The notes under the pieces were generated by a model. That model searched no databases, was not told where the DNA came from, and worked only from the letters and a program-made list of their open reading frames with translations. Shown in pieces: positions 15,312-23,391 of a stretch of 32,253 bases of DNA; position 1 is the first letter of the stretch, and the number at the start of each line of letters is the position of its first letter. Source of the stretch: Chlorobiaceae bacterium (GTDB lineage: Bacteria > Bacteroidota > Chlorobiia > Chlorobiales > Chlorobiaceae); the NCBI GenBank assembly GCA_013334525.1, contig JAAXXK010000031.1, positions 1 to 32,253 of the forward strand. Direction: 5' to 3'. Both the position numbers and the translations under genes were made by a program.

Positions 15312-16505
15312 ATGAGTACTCTTAAAGATAAGCTCTATCAAGAGCTCGCATTGAAGGTGGCTACTATTGCCGACGGCATCAATTTTGATCCGGCCATATT
15401 CAAAGACCTTGATCTCGGTGGCCGGTATCAGGAGGAGGTTCACTGTCTGTTCGAGCGTGCCTATGAAACCCATGTGGGTGTAAAGTTTCCTGTAGGCTTT
15501 TATTCGCCGCACGGGATTATCCATCCTTTGAGGTGGCATCGACGCTCCTCCTACTCCCTGATTCTTGAAAACGGGGTCTATTACCTGGCTCATCACGGAA
15601 AGATCATCTATCCCGTTGAGTTTCTCGAGAGGCCGAAATATTACGGACTGAAGACATCTGATGGTGTCGCCATGCAGACGCTGGGCGTGTATGCGCAATA
15701 TGGCCTCGTATCGGTGGCTTACAGCAATGAGTGCTCGCTCAAGGACCAGGGTCAGGATTGCAAGTTCTGCAACATCAACGCGACGAAGGAGACCTATGGC
15801 GAGGCTGAAAATATCGGCTGGAAATATCCGCACCAGATCGGTGAAATGCTTGCTGCAGCATACAGGCTTGACGGCGCAGGACGTTTCAACCTTACCGGGG
15901 GGTTCGTCGCCGAGCGCCGGGAGGTCGAGTATTACCTTGATGTCGCCGATGCTGTCAGGGAGCATACGGGGCTGGATGATTTTAACGGCACGGTTGTCAT
16001 CGGTGCTCCTCATGACCTGAGCATCATCGACAAATACAAGGAGGCTGGATATCGCACCATTGCTTCCAATATCGAGATATGGGACAAAGACATTTTCAAG
16101 GCTATCTGTCCGGGCAAGGAGCTCCAGTCAGGCGGCTGGGAGCATTGGGTCAAGACGCTGGAGTATGAGGCGAAAGTGTTCGGCAGGGGACGGGTGAGAT
16201 CGAATATCGTGGCAGGAATTGAACCGAAGGACTCGACATTGGCGGGTGTTGAATATCTGGCATCGAAAGGGGTCGTTTGTATGGCGACGACCTGGTGCCC
16301 GAATCCGGGATCCGCCCTGGAAGGGCATCGTGCACCTGAACCGGAATGGTTCTATGATCTTTTCGAGAAAATAACGGGCATCTTCAGGCGTGAAGGTTTT
16401 AGCTATGAACAGATCTATGACTGCTCGGCGGGAATTGGTGTCGTCCATGATTTTTACCGGATCGAGGATGAACTGATGCCGGTATTCAAGGGTCAGGTAG
16501 CCTGA
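15312..16505 (+). CDS. Radical SAM protein RS2, CX8CX2C type
   Basis: A 397-residue radical SAM protein, more distant from RS1, RS3 and RS4 but with the same CX8CX2C cluster motif (C141, C150, C153 in CSLKDQGQDCKFC), the same CPGK motif (KAICPGKEL), and the same FGRGRVRSNIVAGIE strand. It lacks the C-terminal YRRCGNHPD tail of the paralogs and ends instead with a YDCSAGIGVVHDFYR segment. GGAG lies 11 bases before the ATG. It is the first gene before the nifHDK-like genes, so it is the best candidate to modify or mature the substrate or cofactor of that reductase. Its substrate is unknown. Confidence 0.87.
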   Translation: MSTLKDKLYQELALKVATIADGINFDPAIFKDLDLGGRYQEEVHCLFERAYETHVGVKFPVGFYSPHGIIHPLRWHRRSSYSLILENGVYYLAHHGKIIYPVEFLERPKYYGLKTSDGVAMQTLGVYAQYGLVSVAYSNECSLKDQGQDCKFCNINATKETYGEAENIGWKYPHQIGEMLAAAYRLDGAGRFNLTGGFVAERREVEYYLDVADAVREHTGLDDFNGTVVIGAPHDLSIIDKYKEAGYRTIASNIEIWDKDIFKAICPGKELQSGGWEHWVKTLEYEAKVFGRGRVRSNIVAGIEPKDSTLAGVEYLASKGVVCMATTWCPNPGSALEGHRAPEPEWFYDLFEKITGIFRREGFSYEQIYDCSAGIGVVHDFYRIEDELMPVFKGQVA

Positions 16506-16539
16506 ATGAAGGGAGATTGTGGGATCAGGTCGGGCAAAA

Positions 16540-16576
16540 GTTGCGCCCACAGGGTTCTGCTCCCTGTGGGCGCAAC
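16540..16576 (+). other. Perfect 15-pair intercistronic hairpin between RS2 and nifH-like gene
   Basis: GTTGCGCCCACAGGG (16540-16554) pairs exactly with CCCTGTGGGCGCAAC (16562-16576) around a 7-base loop. It starts 35 bases after the RS2 stop and ends 42 bases before the nifH-like start. No U tract follows. It could protect or process the mRNA and set unequal expression of RS2 and the reductase genes. Confidence 0.75.
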
Positions 16577-16618
16577 GTGTAAATGAACAAACAGGTATAA
16601 AGCATATGGAGCATTTTG

Positions 16619-17494
16619 ATGAGTGAAAAGAGAGGCAAGCATATCGCCATATATGGAAAGGGCGGGATCGGCAAGTCCACCACCACCTCAAATATCAGCG
16701 CGGCCCTGGCCGAAGCTGGATACCGGGTCATACAGATCGGTTGCGACCCCAAGAGCGACTCGACGACCATACTGCGAGGCGGTAACGATCTGCCGACGGT
16801 ACTCGATACCCTGCGTGAGCAGAGCAGGGTGCGTATCGAGGATATCTCGGCGATTGGCTTCGGTGGCGTGCTCTGCATCGAGGCGGGTGGACCTGTCCCG
16901 GGCGTCGGTTGCGCCGGTCGCGGCATCAACGCGGCGATCGAGTTGTTGCAGGAACTCAAGGTATTCGAAGAGTACAAGCCCGACTTCGTGCTTTACGACG
17001 TTCTCGGGGATGTTGTGTGCGGAGGCTTTGCCGTCCCGATCCGCGATGGCATTGCCGACCGTGCGTTTGTGGTGACATCATCGGACTTTATGGCGATTTT
17101 TGCAGCCAACAACCTGTTCAAGGCGATCAACAAATACGCGCCATCGGGCGGAGCGCGCCTGGGTGGCGTTATCGCAAACAGTATCCAGCATCCCTATTCA
17201 CAGCCTTTGATCGATGATTTTGCAGTTCAGGCCGATGTGCCGGTGATCGGCTATGTGCCCCGATCGATTACCGTGGCCCAAAGCGAACTGTTCGGCAAAA
17301 CCGTCATCGAGGCGCTCCCGGAGTCCGAACAGGCCGGCGTCTATCGAAACCTGGCAAGACATATCGACGAAAACCTCGATTCGGTTATTCCAAAGCCTCT
17401 CAACGGACCGGAACTCAAGAAATGGGCCAGGACATGGGGGGACCGGATTTTAGCGGTAGAGACGGGAGTGGTTCAGAAAATGGAATCAATCTGA
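16619..17494 (+). CDS. NifH-like ATP-dependent reductase (iron protein)
   Basis: A 291-residue homolog of nitrogenase iron protein. The P-loop [12 protein letters not shown] is at residues 12-23. Both [4Fe-4S] ligands are present: C98 (PGVGCAGRG) and C134 (GDVVCGGF), matching NifH C97 and C132, and the Arg after C98 that is ADP-ribosylated in NifH is kept. It should dimerise around one cluster and pass electrons with ATP hydrolysis to the NifD/NifK-like proteins downstream. It is closer in motif style to NifH than to BchL or BchX. An in-frame TTG lies three bases upstream, but the ATG has GGAG 7 bases before it. It is not the true nitrogenase, because its partners lack FeMo-cofactor ligands. 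Confidence 0.93.
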   Translation: MSEKRGKHIAIYGKGGIGKSTTTSNISAALAEAGYRVIQIGCDPKSDSTTILRGGNDLPTVLDTLREQSRVRIEDISAIGFGGVLCIEAGGPVPGVGCAGRGINAAIELLQELKVFEEYKPDFVLYDVLGDVVCGGFAVPIRDGIADRAFVVTSSDFMAIFAANNLFKAINKYAPSGGARLGGVIANSIQHPYSQPLIDDFAVQADVPVIGYVPRSITVAQSELFGKTVIEALPESEQAGVYRNLARHIDENLDSVIPKPLNGPELKKWARTWGDRILAVETGVVQKMESI

Positions 17495-17521
17495 GAGCTG
17501 ATCATCATAAAAAGAGTACCC

Positions 17522-18934
17522 ATGAGCCTCCTGAAAGCCAAATCACCCCGCATTCGCGAAAAGCGGCTCGATACGTTGAACGCCTGGCTTGGGCGGGCGG
17601 ATGAAGCCATTGCGGAATTTTCCGGTGAGGATACGGTTCAACGGATCCGCACCTTTTCACAAAGCACACAGGACGATCTCCTGTACGCACTAAGACTTCT
17701 TGCCGGTATCCGTAACAGTGTCGTGGTAATCCATGCGCCCCGGGGATGCGCTGCCGCAGCCCTCTATCATCGGGTAAGCTCCGGAACTGGACGATGGATA
17801 GTCTCCAACCTTGACCAGAGGGATACGATCATGGGCGCCGACAGGAAACTTCGCAAGGCGGTGGTTGGAGCTTTCCGGCAATACAGCCCTGAGGTGATCT
17901 TTATCATTGCAAGCCCTGTTGCGGCAATCAATAACGATGATATCCAGGCGGTGGTCGAAGAACTGCACGAAGAACTTGAACTTCCGATCGTGCCTGTCTA
18001 TGTGACCGGGTTTGCTTCCCGGAATGCGGTGACCGGATATGACATCGCCCTTCATGCCATTCTGAAGCATCTTGCAGGACCCCGGGGGGAACATCAACGG
18101 ACAGCCGGGGTCAACCTGTTGTCAGTCGTTGAAAATGGTCGCGATCGCCTCGAGGCCGAGAGGCTTCTTCTGCGGCTTGGAGTCGAGCTGAATACCCTTC
18201 CGGACCAGGCTTCAGCGGCAAGCTTTCGTCTTGCGACCCAGGCCCGCCTCTCCCTGTCACTTGACCAGGATTCGGAAAATTACCTTGGACTCATCCTTCG
18301 TGACGAGTATGGTGTTCCCTATGTCGAACAACCCCGACCGATAGGGATAGGCGCGACAGGCCGATGGCTACTCGAGGCAGGCCGCGCCCTCGGTATCGAA
18401 GATGCGGCCCGTGAGCTTCATGAACAGGAGTCCGGACTGCTCAGGCGTGAGTTGGGGGATTTCAGCCTTCAAGGCGTTCGCGTCTATATTGCGCTCTCTG
18501 TCGCCACGGCATTCGCCCTGTCCGATCTCGTCGCGGAGTTTGGCGGCCAGGTCGCGGGCATTACCGTCGGCCACCTGGATCAGCTTCATAAAGCCCGCCT
18601 CAAGGAGCTCGTCCTCCAGCATCCTTCACTTCAACTCCATGTGGCTGACGGACAGCCTTTTGAGGAGTTGAACATCGTCAGGCGCCTTGCCCCGGATCTA
18701 TACATCGGCGACGTGGCCCATATCAGTCAGGTCGGCAGGCTCGGCATTCCGGTTGTATCTCTTGAAAACACCCCCGTTCTTGGATACAACGGAGTGGCCG
18801 GCCTTGCCCGATCTGTTTCATTAGCCCTGAAGAACCGTTCTTTTGCTGCCGCTCTTGCAAAAACACCGACTCCCTACACAGAGGCCTGGTATCGGCGCAG
18901 CCCCAACTGGCACATAAAAAAGGAGGTCAGGTAG
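17522..18934 (+). CDS. NifD-like subunit with a single cysteine
   Basis: A 470-residue protein of the oxidoreductase/nitrogenase component 1 family. VVVIHAPRGCAAAA aligns with the second P-cluster cysteine of NifD, giving C76. This is the only cysteine in the protein. The first P-cluster cysteine position (about residues 46-52) and the third (IIASPVAAINNDD, 127-139) carry other residues. There is no equivalent of the FeMo-cofactor Cys, and the motif VLGYNGVAGLARSV, which matches NifD GYDGFAIFARD, has Val where the FeMo-cofactor His would be. It therefore cannot carry FeMo-cofactor in the usual way. It lies 27 bases after the nifH-like gene and one base before the nifK-like gene. Confidence 0.88.
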   Translation: MSLLKAKSPRIREKRLDTLNAWLGRADEAIAEFSGEDTVQRIRTFSQSTQDDLLYALRLLAGIRNSVVVIHAPRGCAAAALYHRVSSGTGRWIVSNLDQRDTIMGADRKLRKAVVGAFRQYSPEVIFIIASPVAAINNDDIQAVVEELHEELELPIVPVYVTGFASRNAVTGYDIALHAILKHLAGPRGEHQRTAGVNLLSVVENGRDRLEAERLLLRLGVELNTLPDQASAASFRLATQARLSLSLDQDSENYLGLILRDEYGVPYVEQPRPIGIGATGRWLLEAGRALGIEDAARELHEQESGLLRRELGDFSLQGVRVYIALSVATAFALSDLVAEFGGQVAGITVGHLDQLHKARLKELVLQHPSLQLHVADGQPFEELNIVRRLAPDLYIGDVAHISQVGRLGIPVVSLENTPVLGYNGVAGLARSVSLALKNRSFAAALAKTPTPYTEAWYRRSPNWHIKKEVR

Positions 18935-18935
18935 C

Positions 18936-20297
18936 ATGTCAAATCATATCGATGGATCACGCAACTCCTGCGCCCTTCACGGAGCCCTTCTAGTCATAGA
19001 GGCCATTGACGGGGCAGTACCTGTCATTCACAGCAATGCCGGTTGCGGTTTTCATTATTTCCTTGGCCTCAACCGCCTGAATGCCGGCGGTGATGCATTC
19101 GGCGGGCCGCCGGTCTCCAGCAGCAACATCAGCGAGAAGCATGTGGTTTTCGGAGGCAGCTCCCGCTTGCGCGAACAGCTCAAGAACACGATCAAGGTGG
19201 TCGAAGCAGATCTCTACTTCATCGTATCGGGGTGCTCCACGGAAATGGTGGGAGACGATATCCCTGCCATGACCAAAGAGGGGCGCGAGCAGGATTTTCC
19301 GGTTATTTACGCCAATACCCCAGGCTTCCGGGGCGATGTTCACCAGGGTTATCAAATCGCTGCAAAGGCTCTGGTCGAACAGTTGCCGGAGCTGCTCAGG
19401 GAAAAACGGCCACGTGCACAAGGGGTGGTGAACCTCTGGGGAATCATTCCTCACCAGGACCCTTTCTGGGCCGGGAATCTTGAACAGATCGGCCGCCTGA
19501 TGGAAGGCATCGGGCTCAAGCCGAACCTGCTGCTGGGTTACGGTCAGGATCTTGACGGATGGCATAGGGTTCCGGATGCTGAACTCAATATCGTCGTTTC
19601 AATATGGGGGGAAACGACAGCAGCGTTGCTTGAAGAGCGATACGGTACGCCGGCGATCACGCTCGGGGGATTACCGGTCGGAGCTGCCGCGGGCCGGATG
19701 CTGCGCGCCGTCAGCGATAAACTGGGCCTTGAGGCTGAACGCACCGAACGTTTCATCCAGGCCGAAGAGAGCCGCTTGAACCGGCATCTGGGCGCTTTTG
19801 CCGATACCTATTACCGGGCAGGCTTCCAGCGGGATTTTGCGCTGGTCGGGGAGAGTGCCCAGGTTGTCGGGTTGAGCGAGTTCCTGACCTATACACTGGG
19901 GATGGTTCCCCGTACCCTGGTCATCACCGACAATCCATCCGGGGAAGCAAAATCCACGCTGCACTCTTCGCTATCGGCTCTGGTGGAAGGCTGGGGTGCA
20001 GAGCTGTTCTTCGATGAGGACCATGCCGCGATTTCCGCACTGGTCAGATCGGGGGGTGCCGGCCTGGTGCTGGGAAGCGCACTGGAGGAGGCTGTCGCGG
20101 ATGAACTTGGGGTGCCGTTCCTGCAGGTCTCATTCCCGCTTTCCGGCAGGGTGGTGCTCAATCGCGGATATGCCGGTTACCAGGGGGCAACGGCGCTTCT
20201 GGAAGATCTCGGGAGCCTCATTCTTTCTCACGCCCTGAACGTTGAGGTTTCGAGTCCGGCATCGCTGTGCCGCACGGAAACGGTTTATCATTCATGA
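18936..20297 (+). CDS. NifK-like subunit with three P-cluster-type cysteines
   Basis: A 453-residue component-1-family protein. It keeps all three cysteines at the NifK P-cluster positions: C12 (NSCALHGA), C37 (SNAGCGFHY) and C100 (SGCSTEMVGDD), plus HVVFGGSSRL between the last two as in NifK. The only other Cys is near the C-terminus. With C76 of the NifD-like partner this gives four ligands, enough for one [4Fe-4S] cluster at the subunit interface. A clear AGGAGG precedes the ATG. It is the catalytic partner of the NifD-like protein; the substrate is unknown. Confidence 0.9.
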   Translation: MSNHIDGSRNSCALHGALLVIEAIDGAVPVIHSNAGCGFHYFLGLNRLNAGGDAFGGPPVSSSNISEKHVVFGGSSRLREQLKNTIKVVEADLYFIVSGCSTEMVGDDIPAMTKEGREQDFPVIYANTPGFRGDVHQGYQIAAKALVEQLPELLREKRPRAQGVVNLWGIIPHQDPFWAGNLEQIGRLMEGIGLKPNLLLGYGQDLDGWHRVPDAELNIVVSIWGETTAALLEERYGTPAITLGGLPVGAAAGRMLRAVSDKLGLEAERTERFIQAEESRLNRHLGAFADTYYRAGFQRDFALVGESAQVVGLSEFLTYTLGMVPRTLVITDNPSGEAKSTLHSSLSALVEGWGAELFFDEDHAAISALVRSGGAGLVLGSALEEAVADELGVPFLQVSFPLSGRVVLNRGYAGYQGATALLEDLGSLILSHALNVEVSSPASLCRTETVYHS

Positions 20298-20328
20298 CCT
20301 TATACCAACATCAACTATTGAACTCAAG

Positions 20329-21030
20329 ATGGGCAGTAAAGTATTTCTCATTACAGGAGCATCCAGCGGCATTGGTGAGGCGACGGCCAGGCGTGCCGCA
20401 GAGGCAGGGTTCAATGTCGTGCTCGCCGCACGCTCATCCGGCAAGCTGGAAAGCCTGTCGGATGAATTGGGCCGTGACCGTTCGCTTGCCGTCACCTGTG
20501 ATGTTTCAAGCATCGAGTCGCAACAGAATCTTCTTCATCAGGTTTTTCAAAGATTCGGGAGGATCGACGTCGTATTTGCGAACGCCGGTTTTTCGGATGG
20601 ATCCAGGTTTCACAAGGGGGAGGCCGATCTTGAACGGTGGCGCGAAATGGTGCTCGTCAACGTGTTCGGCGCTGCTGCGACGGCTCGCCTGACGTTGCCG
20701 GAGCTGGTGAAAAGCGGCGGTCACATTCTCCTGACAGGCTCCGTCGCCGGTCGTATCACCTCTTCGCCGGCATTGTATTCGGCAACGAAATGGGCACTCA
20801 CCGGCATAGCGCAGGGTATTCGAAACGATGTGGCCGGTACGGGTGTTCGAGTAACGCTGCTCAATCCCGGCGCTGTCGAAACGCCATTCTGGGATTATCT
20901 GAAAAAGCCCGATCACGAGAAGTGGCTCTATCCTGATGACGTTGCGCGGGCAGTACTCTACGCAGTTAACGAACCGCCACACGTTGATGTCAACGAAATA
21001 TTGATCAGGCCGACAGGTCAGACGAATTGA
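20329..21030 (+). CDS. Short-chain dehydrogenase/reductase (SDR)
   Basis: A 233-residue classical SDR. Cofactor motif TGASSGIG is near the N-terminus, FANAGFSDG matches the NAG motif, and the catalytic Ser and YSATK follow in GSVAGRITSSPALYSATK. A basic Arg soon after strand 2 (AARSSGK) suggests NADP(H). The frame runs 29 residues further upstream into the nifK-like gene, but ATG 20329 begins at the normal SDR N-terminus. It lies 31 bases after the nifK-like stop, so it belongs to the same operon and probably oxidises or reduces a hydroxy/keto group on the pathway's intermediate. Confidence 0.9.
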   Translation: MGSKVFLITGASSGIGEATARRAAEAGFNVVLAARSSGKLESLSDELGRDRSLAVTCDVSSIESQQNLLHQVFQRFGRIDVVFANAGFSDGSRFHKGEADLERWREMVLVNVFGAAATARLTLPELVKSGGHILLTGSVAGRITSSPALYSATKWALTGIAQGIRNDVAGTGVRVTLLNPGAVETPFWDYLKKPDHEKWLYPDDVARAVLYAVNEPPHVDVNEILIRPTGQTN

Positions 21031-21088
21031 CGGTAATGTTTCGGCAAATCCGAAGGATAGACGGGCCAAACAACAAAAGGGAGAATAC

Positions 21089-21661
21089 ATGAAGAGATCG
21101 ATCGGGGCAAAGACGCTCCTTTTTCCAGCACCGGTACTTATGGTCGGGACATATGACGGCTCAGGCCGGCCGAACCTGATGAACGCCGCATGGGGCGGTA
21201 TCTGCAGTTCAGAACCGCCAAGCGTTGCCGTTTCGGTGCGCAAAGCCAGATACACCTACGAAAACATCGTGCAGCGCAAAGCTTTTACCATAGGGATTCC
21301 ATCTGAAAAATATGTCGCTGAAGCCGATTTTGTCGGCATTGTTTCAGGACGCAACATCGACAAGTTTGCCGCGGCCGGGCTCACCCCGGTGAAAAGCGCG
21401 CTGGTGGATGCCCCTTATGCGGCTGAATTCCCGGTGGTGCTTGAGTGTCGTCTGATCCAGGTCATCGAAATCGGCGTTCACACGCAGTTCATCGGAGAGA
21501 TCATCGACGTCAAGGGGGATGAGGAGCTGTTCGACGATGATGGCCTGCTCGACATCCTGAAAATCAGGCCTCTTCTCTATGACACCTCCCACCGGGGGTA
21601 TCATGGCGTCGGACCGCTGGTCGCGCAGGCTTTTTCAGTCGGCAAATCAATATCCTCGTGA
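21089..21661 (+). CDS. Flavin reductase-like / flavoredoxin FMN-binding protein
   Basis: A 190-residue split-barrel flavoprotein of the flavoredoxin type. The N-terminal FPAPVLMVGTYDGSGRPNLMNAAW segment and the AVSVRKARYTYENI turn are typical FMN-binding parts. AGGGAG lies 8 bases before the ATG. In anaerobes such proteins pass electrons to or from ferredoxins or reduce flavins. As the sixth gene after box C, it could supply electrons or act as a flavin oxidoreductase in the pathway. The specific role is inferred from position only. Confidence 0.87.
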   Translation: MKRSIGAKTLLFPAPVLMVGTYDGSGRPNLMNAAWGGICSSEPPSVAVSVRKARYTYENIVQRKAFTIGIPSEKYVAEADFVGIVSGRNIDKFAAAGLTPVKSALVDAPYAAEFPVVLECRLIQVIEIGVHTQFIGEIIDVKGDEELFDDDGLLDILKIRPLLYDTSHRGYHGVGPLVAQAFSVGKSISS

Positions 21662-21713
21662 TCCTGTCAGGGGAGACTTCAATCATGTATCAGGAAACAT
21701 AACAATACAGGCC

Positions 21714-22004
21714 ATGTCACAATTAACTGTGATCGCAACAGTCGTTGCGGAAAAAGAGTCTGCTGAGCAGCTCAAAAGCGAACTATTGAAGCTCGTGGCT
21801 CCAACCAGGCAGGAGGAGGGATGCATCAGCTACACCCTGCACCAGGACAACGAAGACCCGGCCGTTTTCATTTTTCATGAAACATGGCAGAGCCCCGTAC
21901 ATCTGGAGAGGCACATAGCAAGCGAGCACTACAGGGCTTACGCCAGCGCGGCCGAAGGTTTGATTGCAGGGAAAGCCGTGAACAAATTGACGCTGATCGG
22001 ATAA
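21714..22004 (+). CDS. ABM-fold (antibiotic biosynthesis monooxygenase) domain protein
   Basis: A 96-residue dimeric ferredoxin-like fold protein of the ABM family. PTRQEEGCISYTLHQDNEDP, IFHETWQSP and HLERHIASEHYRAY are the usual conserved stretches. The family includes quinol monooxygenases and heme-degrading IsdG-type proteins as well as many of unknown function, so no activity is claimed. The frame stays open upstream to 21579, overlapping the flavin reductase gene, but ATG 21714 is the natural family start. It is the last gene before a 445-base gap and so the probable end of the RS2 operon. Confidence 0.85.
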   Translation: MSQLTVIATVVAEKESAEQLKSELLKLVAPTRQEEGCISYTLHQDNEDPAVFIFHETWQSPVHLERHIASEHYRAYASAAEGLIAGKAVNKLTLIG

Positions 22005-22449
22005 CGGGTTCCGTGAGGCCTTCTCAAAATGCCGGTCAATAATTACATGGCAGGATCTGAAACGAGCGCATTGTCCTGTTGACAAGTCGCTATTCAACGA
22101 GGGCAGTCGCACAGGTAGCCGCAAGTCAGGCAAGTCACCTCAACCTGACTTGTCAGACGGCCTGCATTTGCGTTTAACAAAACGGTTTTTGTGCCTGTTG
22201 ATCTATCGTCACGCTTTTTCGTTGTTGGAAATATTCGGGATCTCCGATCAGGTTGATGGCGGATGATAGAGTACCGTCATTCAGGTATTTTTACGGTATC
22301 TTATTGTATTTGCTTTAGATATTGATGTTTATTGATGACAGGGCAACTGAAAGGGTCGCGACCTGTACCCTGATTATGGAGTGATGCGGTCAGCGTTCTG
22401 CCTGTTATCCGCAAAGTGAAACCAACTGTAATGAAGAGGAGATAAAACA
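22005..22449. other. Intergenic region with hairpin and box D
   Basis: No gene is supported in these 445 bases. CAAGTCAGG (22122-22130) can pair with CCTGACTTG (22144-22152), a 9-pair stem that may end the upstream operon, though no U tract follows. Box D is further right. Its leader contains a GGTCGCGACC palindrome (22354-22363) nested between CAGGG and CCCTG. Confidence 0.5.
22284..22299 (+). promoter_or_regulatory. Regulon box D (GGTATTTTTACGGTAT)
   Basis: A perfect copy of the shared element, identical to box A, 150 bases before the PPOX-fold gene. It is the shortest leader of the set. Confidence 0.7.
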
Positions 22450-22911
22450 ATGAGCCGAGAAGAGCGTCTGGCCGAAATCCAGCAATACATCCTGGATACG
22501 AAATATGCACTGCTCACCTATGTTCGCAGTGACCTGAGCCCGATAACGCGAACGATGGGCAGCTTTGCACCTGATGGCCTGAACATTTTCTTTTCAACAG
22601 GGAAGGCGACATCAAAGGTGAAGGAAATCGAGAAAAACAGGCGGGCTTCATTCTTTTTTGAGCATGATAACCAGTTGCCCGAGCAATGGAAGAGTCTCCT
22701 TCTGGTCGGTGAGGCAGAAGCTCTTTCGGCGGGGTCATCCGATTACGACAAGGCGGTCGAGCGCCTGGCTGCCAAAAGTCCCCGATTCAGGCAGCGAGTC
22801 GAAAATGGGGAACTGGACAGTGCCGCTATATACAGGATCAACACCAGCGAACTTGAATATGTGGACCGCAGCACGTCAAACTCCCCGACCCGAATAAACA
22901 TAGCCCGATAA
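22450..22911 (+). CDS. Pyridoxamine 5'-phosphate oxidase-fold flavoprotein
   Basis: A 153-residue single-domain split beta-barrel protein of the general PPOX-like family. The early strand (KYALLTYV), the middle GLNIFFSTGKATSKVKEIEKNRRASFFFEH block and the C-terminal IYRINTSELEYVD strand are characteristic. GAGGAG lies 7-8 bases before the ATG. It is a single-gene unit with its own box D, so it is regulated with the radical SAM and reductase genes. It may bind FMN, F420 or heme; residues alone do not decide. Confidence 0.88.
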   Translation: MSREERLAEIQQYILDTKYALLTYVRSDLSPITRTMGSFAPDGLNIFFSTGKATSKVKEIEKNRRASFFFEHDNQLPEQWKSLLLVGEAEALSAGSSDYDKAVERLAAKSPRFRQRVENGELDSAAIYRINTSELEYVDRSTSNSPTRINIAR

Positions 22912-23391
22912 CATGTCCGCCACCACATGTCGTCAGTAGCTCCATCATTCGGCAAACCTCCAAAAATCGTTTCCTCTGTTATCCGGAATGAGGGTGGCGG
23001 TTTGTTGCTTGTCTGTCATTCAGTGTTATAAAAAGAGGGGATATTCAACCCATATCGAGGGTATTTTTATGGTATATGCCTGATGGTTTGCAGGATATTT
23101 TCTTTTATTGGTCGTTGTTGATTGTCAATAACATGGAGCATGGTTTGCAAAGAGGATAGATCATCATTTATCCCTGGATATTCCTGCCCGATTATTTGTT
23201 TGCACATCTGTTTGGAAATATTTCTACAGCCGACAACTGAGTCTCATGAAAGAGATGTGTGATGCAAATTCCGATCATTTCCGTTTGCCTCAAAATCCTT
23301 TATTCTACTCTTTGCTAAAAGGGTGTTTACGGATGTTGACATATGGATAATCTCAATACAATTATTTCCAATAACCACAGGAGAGAGCTTT
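22912..23391. other. Intergenic leader of RS3 with box E
   Basis: A 480-base A+T-rich region with no supported gene. It contains box E and a 316-base stretch before RS3. A small ACATGT...ACATGT inverted repeat lies right at the upstream stop (22911-22930). No strong terminator was seen. Confidence 0.5.
23060..23075 (+). promoter_or_regulatory. Regulon box E (GGTATTTTTATGGTAT)
   Basis: A perfect copy of the shared element, 316 bases before RS3. The sequence 23054-23070 is also repeated with one mismatch at 26164-26180, just before the ABC exporter. Confidence 0.7.

Noticed and set aside
14954-15313. 119-codon minus-strand frame in the RS1-RS2 region
   Set aside because: Overlaps the RS2 start, has no domain resemblance and no ribosome site.
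16619-20297. True nitrogenase or methylthio-alkane reductase
   Set aside because: The NifD-like protein has one cysteine and lacks the cofactor Cys and His; no nifB, nifE or nifN-like gene is in the window.
16619-20297. Bacteriochlorophyll reductases BchLNB or BchXYZ
   Set aside because: The iron protein motifs ([17 protein letters not shown]) are NifH-like and the companion subunits do not read as BchN/B or BchY/Z. The cluster pattern is similar, the family is not.
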